Source: an uncultured Collinsella sp. (GTDB lineage: Bacteria; Actinomycetota; Coriobacteriia; Coriobacteriales; Coriobacteriaceae). From it: DNA of 9,165 nt. The position numbers and the translations under genes are program-made. The notes under the pieces are model-generated. The model ran no database searches. It was not told the origin of the DNA and saw only the letters and a list, made by a program, of their open reading frames with translations. Positions 1 through 6,051 of the stretch are shown here, one piece after another. Numbering within the stretch: the stretch's first letter is position 1; the number at the start of each line of letters is the position of its first letter. The stretch covers positions 1 through 9,165 of the forward strand of contig CABUZD010000068.1 in NCBI GenBank assembly GCA_902495945.1, read 5' to 3'.

Positions 1-442
1 ACCCCGATGCACTCGCCGCGCGCTCAAAGACATCTGTTTGCCAAAGTGCCCACAGTGCAAAAAGACCCGCCAACGAATAGCCGACAACGCCGCGCCAGAT
101 GGGCGGTTGCGGGAGCGATGATTCGGCCTGGGGGATTATCTGCTTCAACAACTCGTCAAGAAAACCAGCAGCCTGTCCGTCAAAGGGCTCGGCATCTCGT
201 ATAGTTCCGTCGCATTCCCAGGGGCTCAACTCGCGATTCCAATCGAGTCCTCCGATGGCGACAAGGGTGAATGGCGGGCAGTCGAGCTCTCGGCAGCGCT
301 CGTAGACTTCACTACCGTCGCCCATAACCACGGGGAGGTAGATGACGGGCGCGCCTTCTACACACTCTGAATAAACGGTTATCTGCTTCTGATGCGCTTC
401 CAAGGCAGGCTTCTCTCGGTGTTGTGATATTGACAGCCTCAA
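1..442 (-). CDS. Alpha/beta hydrolase, Fes/IroE-like esterase fold (partial, C-terminus beyond the left edge)
   Basis: Reading the minus strand from about 442 gives an open frame of about 147 codons to the window edge. It contains a first strand with ITVYSE and APVIYLPVVMGDG, then FTLVAIGGLDWNRELSPWE, then WRGVVGYSLAGLFALWAL and, at the edge, DVFERAASASG. GYSLAG (residues 121-126 from the TTG at 442) is the nucleophile elbow with Ser123. The RAASASG stretch after it is typical of the esterase-D/enterochelin-esterase-like alpha/beta hydrolases. The Asp and His of the triad would lie beyond the edge. The start is uncertain: GTG at 451 and TTG at 442 or 403 are in frame, and none has a convincing Shine-Dalgarno. 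The substrate cannot be told from this part; cytoplasmic acyl or siderophore ester hydrolysis is possible. The 5' end lies close behind the permease terminator, so the gene has either its own very compact promoter or read-through transcription. Confidence 0.75.
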   Translation of the reverse strand, partial: MRLSISQHREKPALEAHQKQITVYSECVEGAPVIYLPVVMGDGSEVYERCRELDCPPFTLVAIGGLDWNRELSPWECDGTIRDAEPFDGQAAGFLDELLKQIIPQAESSLPQPPIWRGVVGYSLAGLFALWALWQTDVFERAASASG

Positions 443-470
443 TTGTCGCACGCTGGCACGGGGGCAGACG

Positions 471-513
471 CTAAAAGAAAGGCGCGGAGCCGCTCGATGC
501 GATTCCGCGCCTT
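471..513 (-). terminator. Rho-independent terminator after the purine permease
   Basis: The arms AAGGCGCGGA (479-488) and TCCGCGCCTT (504-513) form a perfect 10-bp stem with a 15-nt loop. On the minus strand the stem is followed by TTTCTTTT, so it ends transcription of the permease 28 bp after its stop codon. On the plus strand it is followed by TTGTTGTTTTGCTTT, so it may act in both directions. Confidence 0.85.
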
Positions 514-540
514 GTTGTTTTGCTTTAGCAGACTATGCCG

Positions 541-1851
541 TTACGCCACGAAGAAGTAGACGAGGAAGGCAAGGGCTGCGATCCACATGAGCGGCTTGAT
601 CTTGGAGGCCTCGCCCTTAAAGAGCGCGACGATCACGTAGGCGATAAAGCCCAGGCCAATGCCGGCAGAGATGGAGTAGGTGAAGGGCACGCCGGCGACA
701 ATCATGAACGCCGGGAAACCCTGCGACACGTCGGACCAGTCGATCTCGGAGGCTTCGCTCATCATGAGGTAGCCGACGTAGACCAGAGCACCGCAGGTGG
801 CGGCGCTGGAAACGATGGTGACGATGGGGGAGAAGAACGCGGCGAGAATGAACAGCACGCCGGTGGTGACGGAGGTGCGGCCCGTGCGGCCACCGTCGGC
901 GGCGCCAGAGGTGGACTCGACGAAGGTGGTGATGGAGGAGACGCCCATGAAACCGCCCACAGCGGCGGCGGCGGAGTCGACGATCAGGATCTCTTTGATA
1001 TTCTCGACGTTGCCGTCGTCGGTGAGGAACTCGCCCTGCTTGGCCACGGCCATCGCGGTGCCCATGGTGTCGAAGAAGTCGCTCATGAGCAGCGAGAACG
1101 AGATAACGAGGAGCGTGGGGTCGGTAAGGACCTTGACGATGGCGGGCACGCCGCCGGCGTCGGCGATGGGGCCACCGATGCTCGAGAAGTCGAGCGGGGC
1201 GATGATACCGGTCGGAGCATGGGTCACACCTAGGGGGATACCGGCGATGACGGCGACGACGATGCCGATGAGCAGCGAGCCGGGGACGTTGCGGCAGGCG
1301 AGGGCGACTGTCACCAGGATGGAGATGATGCCGACGATGAAGGTGGGGGAGGTGATGTCGCCCAGACCGACGAGTGTACCGGCGCCAGCGGTGATAATGC
1401 CGGCATCGCACAGGCCAATCATGGCGATGAACAGGCCCAGACCCACCGAGATGGCGTGACGCAGGACAACCGGGATGGCGTCCATGATGGCCTCGCGCAG
1501 GCCACAAAGCACGAGCAGCAAGATGACGACGCCCTCAAGGAAGATGACGCTCATGGCCACGTGCCAGTCACCGCCGCAGACGGTGGTGGTGATTCCAGCG
1601 ATCATCGCGTTGACGCCTAAGCCCGACGCGCAGGCGAGCGGGCGGTTGGCGAAGATGCCCATGCAGATGGTCATGATGCCGGCGCCCAGGCAGGTGGCGC
1701 AGGCGAGCGCTCCCGCATCGATGCCAGCGCCCGAGAGCACTGCGGGGTTGACGGCGATGATGTAGGCCATCGCCAGGAATGTTGTCAGTCCAGCGCGAAG
1801 TTCGGTCCCGATTGTGGACTTGCGCTCACTGACGTGAAATAGTTCGTCCAT
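541..1851 (-). CDS. NCS2-family purine permease (AzgA/PbuG type)
   Basis: An inner-membrane transporter of 436 residues, very probably importing guanine, hypoxanthine or adenine by proton symport. Near the N-terminus it has the AzgA signature ELRAGLTTFLAMAYIIAVNP, followed by ANRPLACASGLGVNA. In the middle comes SDFFDTMGT, the NCS2 segment with the substrate-contacting acidic residue, then ITTFVESTSGAADGGRTG, the second half-helix motif specific to the AzgA branch rather than the UraA/XanQ branch. Hydrophobic segments fill the protein, in line with about 12-14 helices, and the length is usual for the family. I chose the ATG at 1851 because AAGGAAAGGG lies just upstream; an in-frame start at 1908 would add 19 residues with no clear ribosome site. 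The gene is single, divergent from the deformylase-like gene and ended by the terminator at 471-513. I found no purine riboswitch in the leader. Which purine it carries cannot be decided by eye. Confidence 0.93.
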   Translation of the reverse strand: MDELFHVSERKSTIGTELRAGLTTFLAMAYIIAVNPAVLSGAGIDAGALACATCLGAGIMTICMGIFANRPLACASGLGVNAMIAGITTTVCGGDWHVAMSVIFLEGVVILLLVLCGLREAIMDAIPVVLRHAISVGLGLFIAMIGLCDAGIITAGAGTLVGLGDITSPTFIVGIISILVTVALACRNVPGSLLIGIVVAVIAGIPLGVTHAPTGIIAPLDFSSIGGPIADAGGVPAIVKVLTDPTLLVISFSLLMSDFFDTMGTAMAVAKQGEFLTDDGNVENIKEILIVDSAAAAVGGFMGVSSITTFVESTSGAADGGRTGRTSVTTGVLFILAAFFSPIVTIVSSAATCGALVYVGYLMMSEASEIDWSDVSQGFPAFMIVAGVPFTYSISAGIGLGFIAYVIVALFKGEASKIKPLMWIAALAFLVYFFVA

Positions 1852-1980
1852 GCATACCCTTTCCTTGTTCGACCCCGAGTTTAGGCCGATTGACACGAAC
1901 TCACCCACTATATCGCCTTTGTGAAGTTGGTGTTCCTCACATGTTGATGTTCGGCGGTTTGTAACGGACGGGCGGTATCT

Positions 1981-2011
1981 TTCGCATGAAATTGTGTAGG
2001 TACCGTATACT
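1981..2011 (+). promoter_or_regulatory. Candidate promoter of the deformylase-like gene
   Basis: TATACT at 2006-2011 matches the sigma-70 -10 box at five of six positions. The best -35 is TTCGCA at 1981-1986 with a long 19-bp spacer, so the -35 is weak. Transcription would start near 2018, giving a leader of about 27 nt before the ribosome site and ATG at 2045. The divergent space 1852-2044 shows nothing else firm; a TTGTAAC/GTTACAA inverted pair (1959-1965, 2018-2024) flanks this promoter but is short. Confidence 0.4.
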
Positions 2012-2044
2012 TAAGCGGTTACAACGACCCCTATGGAGGAACGT

Positions 2045-2464
2045 ATGATTAAAGAGCTCTGCCGCGACGAGGCTATCCTGTCTCAGCGTTGCGAGGTTGC
2101 GACTGTCGAGGACGAGTCGGTCGCTCAGGATCTGATTGATACCATCAAGTCGCTCGATGATGCCGGCTGCTTGGCCGCCAACCAGATCGGCGTCACCAAG
2201 AAGGTCTGCGTCTATCTAGACGACGCCGGTGAGCCCCACGTGCTTTACAACCCCCGTCTGGTGTTTGGCTTGGGCGCCAGCAAGATGGAGGAGAGCTGCC
2301 TGACGCACGAGGAGGTCACCAAGTCCACGCGCTACATCAAGTGCAAGGTTGCCTTTGACCAGATCGTCGACGGCAAGATGAAGGAGTGCCGCCGCGACTA
2401 CGCGGGCTTTGAGGCGCAGATGATCCAGCATATGATCGATCACTGCCAAGGCAAACTTGTCTAG
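2045..2464 (+). CDS. Peptide-deformylase-like protein lacking the catalytic glutamate
   Basis: A protein of 139 residues with the peptide deformylase fold signatures. Motif I is GCLAANQIG (residues 41-49; Gln47 kept, but the glycine before LAA is Cys). Motif II is ESCLT (Cys85, a metal ligand). Motif III is QHMIDH (residues 128-133; His129 and His133 are metal ligands). In active deformylases motif III reads HExxH and the Glu is the general base; here it is Met130 (codon ATG), read directly. The family removes the formyl group from nascent N-terminal fMet using Fe2+. This member probably still binds metal but is unlikely to catalyse the normal reaction. It is also short compared with housekeeping Def (about 165-190 residues), like the compact Def-like paralogues of some Firmicutes. 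The ATG at 2045 is preferred over an in-frame ATG at 2033 because GGAGGA (2035-2040) is well placed for it. The gene is monocistronic, with a terminator after it. Confidence 0.85.
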   Translation: MIKELCRDEAILSQRCEVATVEDESVAQDLIDTIKSLDDAGCLAANQIGVTKKVCVYLDDAGEPHVLYNPRLVFGLGASKMEESCLTHEEVTKSTRYIKCKVAFDQIVDGKMKECRRDYAGFEAQMIQHMIDHCQGKLV

Positions 2465-2470
2465 GGTGAC

Positions 2471-2514
2471 TACAGCACCGCACTTCGTCTCTTACAGCAC
2501 CGCACTTCGTCTCT
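2471..2514 (+). repeat. Perfect 22-bp tandem duplication after the deformylase-like gene
   Basis: Two identical 22-bp copies lie head to tail at 2471-2492 and 2493-2514, beginning TACAGCACCG and ending TTCGTCTCT. They sit between the stop codon (2464) and the terminator hairpin (2519-2550), in the 3' untranslated part of the transcript. The unit has no strong internal palindrome. A recent slippage duplication is the simplest explanation. Confidence 0.9.
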
Positions 2515-2518
2515 TTTG

Positions 2519-2558
2519 GTCCGGACGTGACATTGTTGTCATGTCCGGGCTTTTGTGT
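2519..2558 (+). terminator. Rho-independent terminator of the deformylase-like gene
   Basis: CCGGACGTGACA (2521-2532) pairs with TGTCATGTCCGG (2537-2548) through 12 base pairs, one of them G-U, around the tetraloop TTGT. It is followed by TTTTGTGTTT. It separates the deformylase-like gene from the bile salt hydrolase, which therefore needs its own promoter in 2560-2607; I could not pick a convincing one there. Confidence 0.9.
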
Positions 2559-2617
2559 TTAGCGCCTTTTTGTTTGGAGACAATAACCTTAGCAGGAACG
2601 TAAAGCTAGGAGGCGCT

Positions 2618-3583
2618 ATGTGTACGAGCATTCGATTTACCGATAATTCTGGTCACATGTATCTAGGCCGCAACCTAGACTGGAGCTTTGACTACGGCCA
2701 ACAGGTTCGCGTGATGCCGCGCGGGTTCCACGTTCCGTATTCGTTTATCGACGATGCGTCGGCGGCGCACGCGGTAATCGGCATGTGCATCGATTACGAG
2801 AACTACCCTATGTTCTTCGACTGCGGCAACGATGCGGGCCTCGCCGTGGCGGGTCTCAATTTCCCGGGTTATGCCGAGTATGCCGAGGGCCCTGTCGACG
2901 GCAAGAACAATATCGCGGCCTATGAGTTTCCCCTGTGGGTGGCAGCGACGTTCTCGACGGTCGATGAGGTCGAGGCCGCGCTGCGCGACACGGTGATTGT
3001 CGCCAAATCTGCCGGAGAGGGGCTGGGCGTGTCGCTGCTCCATTGGATTATCGGCGACAGCCAGCGCAGCATCGTGGTCGAGATGATGGCTGACGGCCTG
3101 CATGTATACGACAATCCGGTCGACACCCTTGCCAATCAGCCCACCTTCCCGTGGCACATGGAAAACCTGCGCACCTATATCACGGCCACAAGCGATTTTC
3201 CGCAGACGGCGACATGGCGTGGCGCCGAGCTTAAGCCCTATGGAGCCGGTGCCGGCATGCGCGGCATTCCGGGCGATTGCTATTCGCCGAGCCGTTTTGT
3301 AAAGGCGGCGTACCTCAATGCCAATTACCCACAAAAGGAGAGCGAGACCGAAAACGTCATTCGCATGTTCCGCTCGCTCGAGGGCGTGGTGATGATCGAG
3401 GGAGCTTCCAGGATGGGCGATGGCAAGTTCGAGAAGACTATCTACACCGGATGCTTTAGCGCGCGCACGGGCAATTATTACTACGCGATGTATGGGGATC
3501 CGTCGATTCGCTACGTGAGCCTGATGGATGCCGAGGGCGCGAGCCCCGATAGGCTCGTGGTTCCCGAGCCGCGTCGTTCGTAG
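2618..3583 (+). CDS. bsh: Bile salt hydrolase (choloylglycine hydrolase, Ntn family)
   Basis: This 321-residue enzyme cleaves the amide bond of glycine- or taurine-conjugated bile acids, releasing the free bile acid and the amino acid (EC 3.5.1.24). It acts in the cytoplasm as a homotetramer in the family. It begins MCTSIRF, so removal of the initiator Met exposes the nucleophile Cys2. The other catalytic residues of the family are all present: Arg18 and Asp21 (GRNLDW), Asn81 (GLNFPGY), Asn173 (LANQPTF) and Arg226 (YSPSRF). GLNFPGY and the Asn173 region fit bile salt hydrolases better than penicillin V acylases. The ATG at 2618 is fixed by the required Cys2 and by the ribosome site AGGAGG just upstream; an in-frame GTG at 2555 would bury the nucleophile and is wrong. 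There is no signal peptide. The loop YGAGAGMRG (208-216) has a G-x-G pattern reported to go with glycine-conjugate preference, which I treat as a weak prediction. It is transcribed alone, convergent with kup. Confidence 0.92.
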   Translation: MCTSIRFTDNSGHMYLGRNLDWSFDYGQQVRVMPRGFHVPYSFIDDASAAHAVIGMCIDYENYPMFFDCGNDAGLAVAGLNFPGYAEYAEGPVDGKNNIAAYEFPLWVAATFSTVDEVEAALRDTVIVAKSAGEGLGVSLLHWIIGDSQRSIVVEMMADGLHVYDNPVDTLANQPTFPWHMENLRTYITATSDFPQTATWRGAELKPYGAGAGMRGIPGDCYSPSRFVKAAYLNANYPQKESETENVIRMFRSLEGVVMIEGASRMGDGKFEKTIYTGCFSARTGNYYYAMYGDPSIRYVSLMDAEGASPDRLVVPEPRRS

Positions 3584-3607
3584 CTCACTGGTCCGTTGCG
3601 ACATAAA

Positions 3608-3641
3608 ACGGCCTCGCACCTCTTATGAGATGCGAGGCCGT
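3608..3641. terminator. Shared terminator between bsh and kup
   Basis: The arms ACGGCCTCGCA (3608-3618) and TGCGAGGCCGT (3631-3641) pair perfectly. After one C-A mismatch the stem continues with CTC/GAG around the loop TTAT. On the minus strand it is followed by TTTATGT, which suits termination of kup 24 bp after its stop codon. On the plus strand the tail is TTGTCGTC, poorer in T, but the hairpin is the only candidate to end bsh. Confidence 0.85.
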
Positions 3642-3664
3642 TGTCGTCAATGGCTGGTGGCGTG

Positions 3665-5893
3665 TTAGAAGTTGGCGTCGTTGAACTGGGTGCTCTCGAG
3701 TCCGTCGAGTTGCTGTTCGGGCGTATCGGCGACGCTCTCGAGTAACTCGGTGGGGTCGACGTTCATGTTCCTACCGGCTTCGTTGCCGTTGACCAGGTCG
3801 TCCGAGAAGATATCGACTTCCATTTCCTCGGCCTCTTCGATCTGAACCTCGAGCGGCACCTGGGTGCGTACGAGCTTAACGGCCGGGCGCATGCGGGCAA
3901 ACAGCGGCACGTACTCGATGATGATGGCCGAGTTCTCAAGACCGTACCAGCGTGCCGGGCTTCCGCAGGCGCGGCGGACGGCGTACTTGATGGCCATGAC
4001 GCGGTGGTCGTTGCGGTTGATGTCCGTTTCGGGGGCAAGCATCTTGCGCAGCATGCAAAAACGGAAGTCGCCCACGTTGCCGCGCGTCTCGTAGATGGAG
4101 TAGGTGTGATGCTGCGGCGGCAGCTCGCCCGATGCCATCAAGTCGCCAACAATCTGGCGCAGGTAGGCATTGATGCGCTGGTTGACCTTAAAGCCCAGGT
4201 CCAAGCGCACGCGGAACAAAAAGTCCGTGCCAAAGGTCTCGACGGAATACTCGTGCGTATAGGGCTCGTCGGTAACGTGCACGTTGATGAACCAGTATGC
4301 CTTGGCGCGCTTGGGATGCTTATCCAAGATGGAATAGAGCACATCGCGGTCGAGCGTGAGCGGGTCGGGGCTGTTGGTGAGGAACACCAGATTGTCGGCG
4401 AGCACGGGGTAGGTCTCGTCGTTGCGCAGGCGGCCGAGCTGGTCAATGTACTTGGAGACGGGCAGCAGGATCGTCTGCGTGCGCTCGATGGCGGTGCCGC
4501 GGCGCCACACATACATAAGGCCAAACAGCAGCGCGGCCAGGAAGATCATGACGTAGCCGCCGTCAAAGAACATGGTGAGGCACGAGGCAAAGAAGCACAG
4601 CTCAATGGCACCGAAGAGCAGGGCGAAGACGCAGGCGCCCAGCTTGTGCTTGAGGATGCCGGCGATGTAGCTCGTCAAAAGCGTCGTGGTCATGAGCATG
4701 GTCACGGTAATGGCGAGGCCGTAGGCGCTCTCCATGCGCTCGGAGTTTTGGAACAGCAGCACGATGAAGATACAGCCGACCCACATGATGTTGTTGACGA
4801 GCGGAATATAGAGTTGGCCCTTGGTGTCGCTGGGGTAGTGGATGCGCAGATGCGGCATAAGGTTGAGGCGCGTTGCCTCCGAAACCAACGAGAACGAGCC
4901 GGTGATGAGCGCCTGCGAGGCGATGATGGCCGCCACGGCCGAAAGCACGATGGCAAAGGGGCGCAGGGGCTCGGGGAGCATCATATAGAACGGGTTGACG
5001 ATATCCATCGCGAGCATCTGGGGGTTGGAGTTATTGGCGAGCAGCCAAGCTCCTTGACCCAGATAGTTGAGGATAAGGGCCGCCTTAACAAACGGCCAGG
5101 ATGCATAGATGTTTGCCTTGCCCACGTGGCCCATATCCGAGTAGAGGGCCTCGGCGCCGGTCGTCGACAGAAAGACGAAGCCGAGCACCATGATGCCCGA
5201 GTGGTTGATGGGCGAGAACAGGAACATGATGCCGCGGATGGGGTTGAGTGCGCGTAGGATGGACAGGTTGCCGAGCATGTTGAACAGGCCGGCGCCAGCC
5301 AAGAACAGGAACCACAGCGTCATGAGCGGGCCGAACAGCTTGCCGATCGACGAAGTGCCGGCGCGCTGCATGGCAAACAGGCCGCAGATAATGATGATGG
5401 TGATGATGATGACGTTGGTCTGGCCGTCGCCCAAAAGCGCATGGCCCCACTCGATAGTGCGCAAGCCCTCGATGGCCGTGGTGACCGTGACGGCGGGGGT
5501 GAGGATGCCGTCGGCGAGCAGCGCCGCGCCGCCGATCATGGCGGGAAGGATCAGCCACGGCGCCACTTTGCGCACCAAGCTAAACAGGGCGAAGATGCCG
5601 CCCTCGTTGTGGTTATCGGCCTTCATGGCGATTACCACGTACTTGACCGTGGTCACGAGCGTCATGGTCCAGATGACGAGCGAAAGCGCTCCTAAGATCA
5701 TGTCCTCGCTGACGGTACCGATGCCGCCGTTGTTGGCGACGATTGATTTCATGGTGTACATGGGGCTCGTGCCGATGTCGCCGTAGACGACGCCGAGCGT
5801 AACGAGCAGCATGCCAGCGGAGAGGGGAATGGCTCCATGCCCGCCTTGACCACGCTGATCTTGGGGGCTTGCCTCCAGTTTGTTGTGTGCCAC
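3665..5893 (-). CDS. kup: Kup-family potassium uptake protein
   Basis: An integral membrane K+ importer, thought in this family to be a K+/H+ symporter. Near the N-terminus it has the hallmark GVVYGDIGTSPMYTM, followed by HNEGGIFALFSLVR and LLADGILTPAVTVTTAIEGL. About 12 hydrophobic segments reach roughly residue 460, and a long cytoplasmic C-terminal domain follows (GTDFLFRVRLDLGF, NDHRVMAIKYAVRRACG). The protein has about 742 residues, longer than the 622 of E. coli Kup. The extra part is mostly an acidic, probably disordered tail with EIQ/EEAEEMEVD-like and DPTELLESVAD stretches. I prefer the GTG at 5893 (MAHNKLEAS) because AAGGGAG lies 5 nt upstream. The in-frame ATG at 5911 would add six residues but directly abuts a palindrome and has no ribosome site. 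No c-di-AMP (ydaO) riboswitch is apparent in the 140-bp upstream space. It is a single gene ended by the shared hairpin at 3608-3641. Confidence 0.95.
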   Translation of the reverse strand: MAHNKLEASPQDQRGQGGHGAIPLSAGMLLVTLGVVYGDIGTSPMYTMKSIVANNGGIGTVSEDMILGALSLVIWTMTLVTTVKYVVIAMKADNHNEGGIFALFSLVRKVAPWLILPAMIGGAALLADGILTPAVTVTTAIEGLRTIEWGHALLGDGQTNVIIITIIIICGLFAMQRAGTSSIGKLFGPLMTLWFLFLAGAGLFNMLGNLSILRALNPIRGIMFLFSPINHSGIMVLGFVFLSTTGAEALYSDMGHVGKANIYASWPFVKAALILNYLGQGAWLLANNSNPQMLAMDIVNPFYMMLPEPLRPFAIVLSAVAAIIASQALITGSFSLVSEATRLNLMPHLRIHYPSDTKGQLYIPLVNNIMWVGCIFIVLLFQNSERMESAYGLAITVTMLMTTTLLTSYIAGILKHKLGACVFALLFGAIELCFFASCLTMFFDGGYVMIFLAALLFGLMYVWRRGTAIERTQTILLPVSKYIDQLGRLRNDETYPVLADNLVFLTNSPDPLTLDRDVLYSILDKHPKRAKAYWFINVHVTDEPYTHEYSVETFGTDFLFRVRLDLGFKVNQRINAYLRQIVGDLMASGELPPQHHTYSIYETRGNVGDFRFCMLRKMLAPETDINRNDHRVMAIKYAVRRACGSPARWYGLENSAIIIEYVPLFARMRPAVKLVRTQVPLEVQIEEAEEMEVDIFSDDLVNGNEAGRNMNVDPTELLESVADTPEQQLDGLESTQFNDANF

Positions 5894-5913
5894 GTGGACT
5901 CCCTTGGACATCC

Positions 5914-5938
5914 GGTTATCTGTCTAGGACAGATAACC
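5914..5938 (-). promoter_or_regulatory. Perfect palindrome in the kup leader
   Basis: The arms GGTTATCTGTC (5914-5924) and GACAGATAACC (5928-5938) are perfectly complementary with only TAG between them. The palindrome lies 8 nt upstream of the AAGGGAG ribosome site (5899-5905) and 2 nt from the alternative ATG. It could be a dimeric repressor operator or a hairpin at the 5' end of the kup mRNA. A -10-like TATAAA at 5950-5955 (minus strand), without a clear -35, would put the transcript start just before it. It has no T-run and faces into kup, so it is not an ordinary terminator. Confidence 0.7.
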
Positions 5939-5993
5939 TTTATGCCGTCTTTATACATACAAGAGCAGTTTGGCACATTGGTTAGCTTTAGAC

Positions 5994-6017
5994 AATAATC
6001 CCCAGATGGGGATTATT
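5994..6017 (-). repeat. 10-bp inverted repeat between eamA-type gene and kup
   Basis: AATAATCCCC (5994-6003) and GGGGATTATT (6008-6017) pair perfectly around AGAT. It lies 35 bp after the stop codon of the EamA-type gene on the same strand. It could be a weak terminator for that gene: the distal stem strand reads GGGGATTATT and then GTCT, without a proper T-run and with its GC pairs at the loop end. It could equally be a regulatory palindrome upstream of kup. Confidence 0.6.
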
Positions 6018-6051
6018 CATATACGCAGGCAGCATTTCAAAGCGGGGGCTA

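Noticed and set aside
535..1233. Long plus-strand open frame of 232 codons
   Set aside because: It is antisense to the purine permease, which has clear family motifs; the frame encodes a low-complexity Gly/Asp/Glu/His-rich product typical of a shadow of GC-rich coding sequence.
1959..2024. TTGTAAC / GTTACAA inverted pair as an operator
   Set aside because: Only seven bases match, at 59 bp centre-to-centre distance; this can easily occur by chance.
1852..2044. Purine riboswitch in front of the permease
   Set aside because: PbuG-type genes in Firmicutes often have one, but I could not find the conserved junction sequences or a three-way helix in this stretch.
2471..2514. CRISPR or attachment site
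   Set aside because: There are only two copies directly abutting without a spacer, and no cas, integrase or tRNA gene is nearby.
2675..3619. Minus-strand open frame of 314 codons opposite bsh
   Set aside because: The plus strand encodes a full bile salt hydrolase with every catalytic residue; the minus frame is rich in Arg, His and Ala and runs through the terminator hairpin.
4004..5257. Plus-strand open frame of 417 codons
   Set aside because: It lies wholly antisense to kup; its product is rich in His, Glu, Gly and Ala with no recognisable domain, and it has no ribosome site.
5912..6051. c-di-AMP (ydaO) riboswitch in front of kup
   Set aside because: The space is about as long as the aptamer alone and shows two simple palindromes instead of the conserved aptamer elements.
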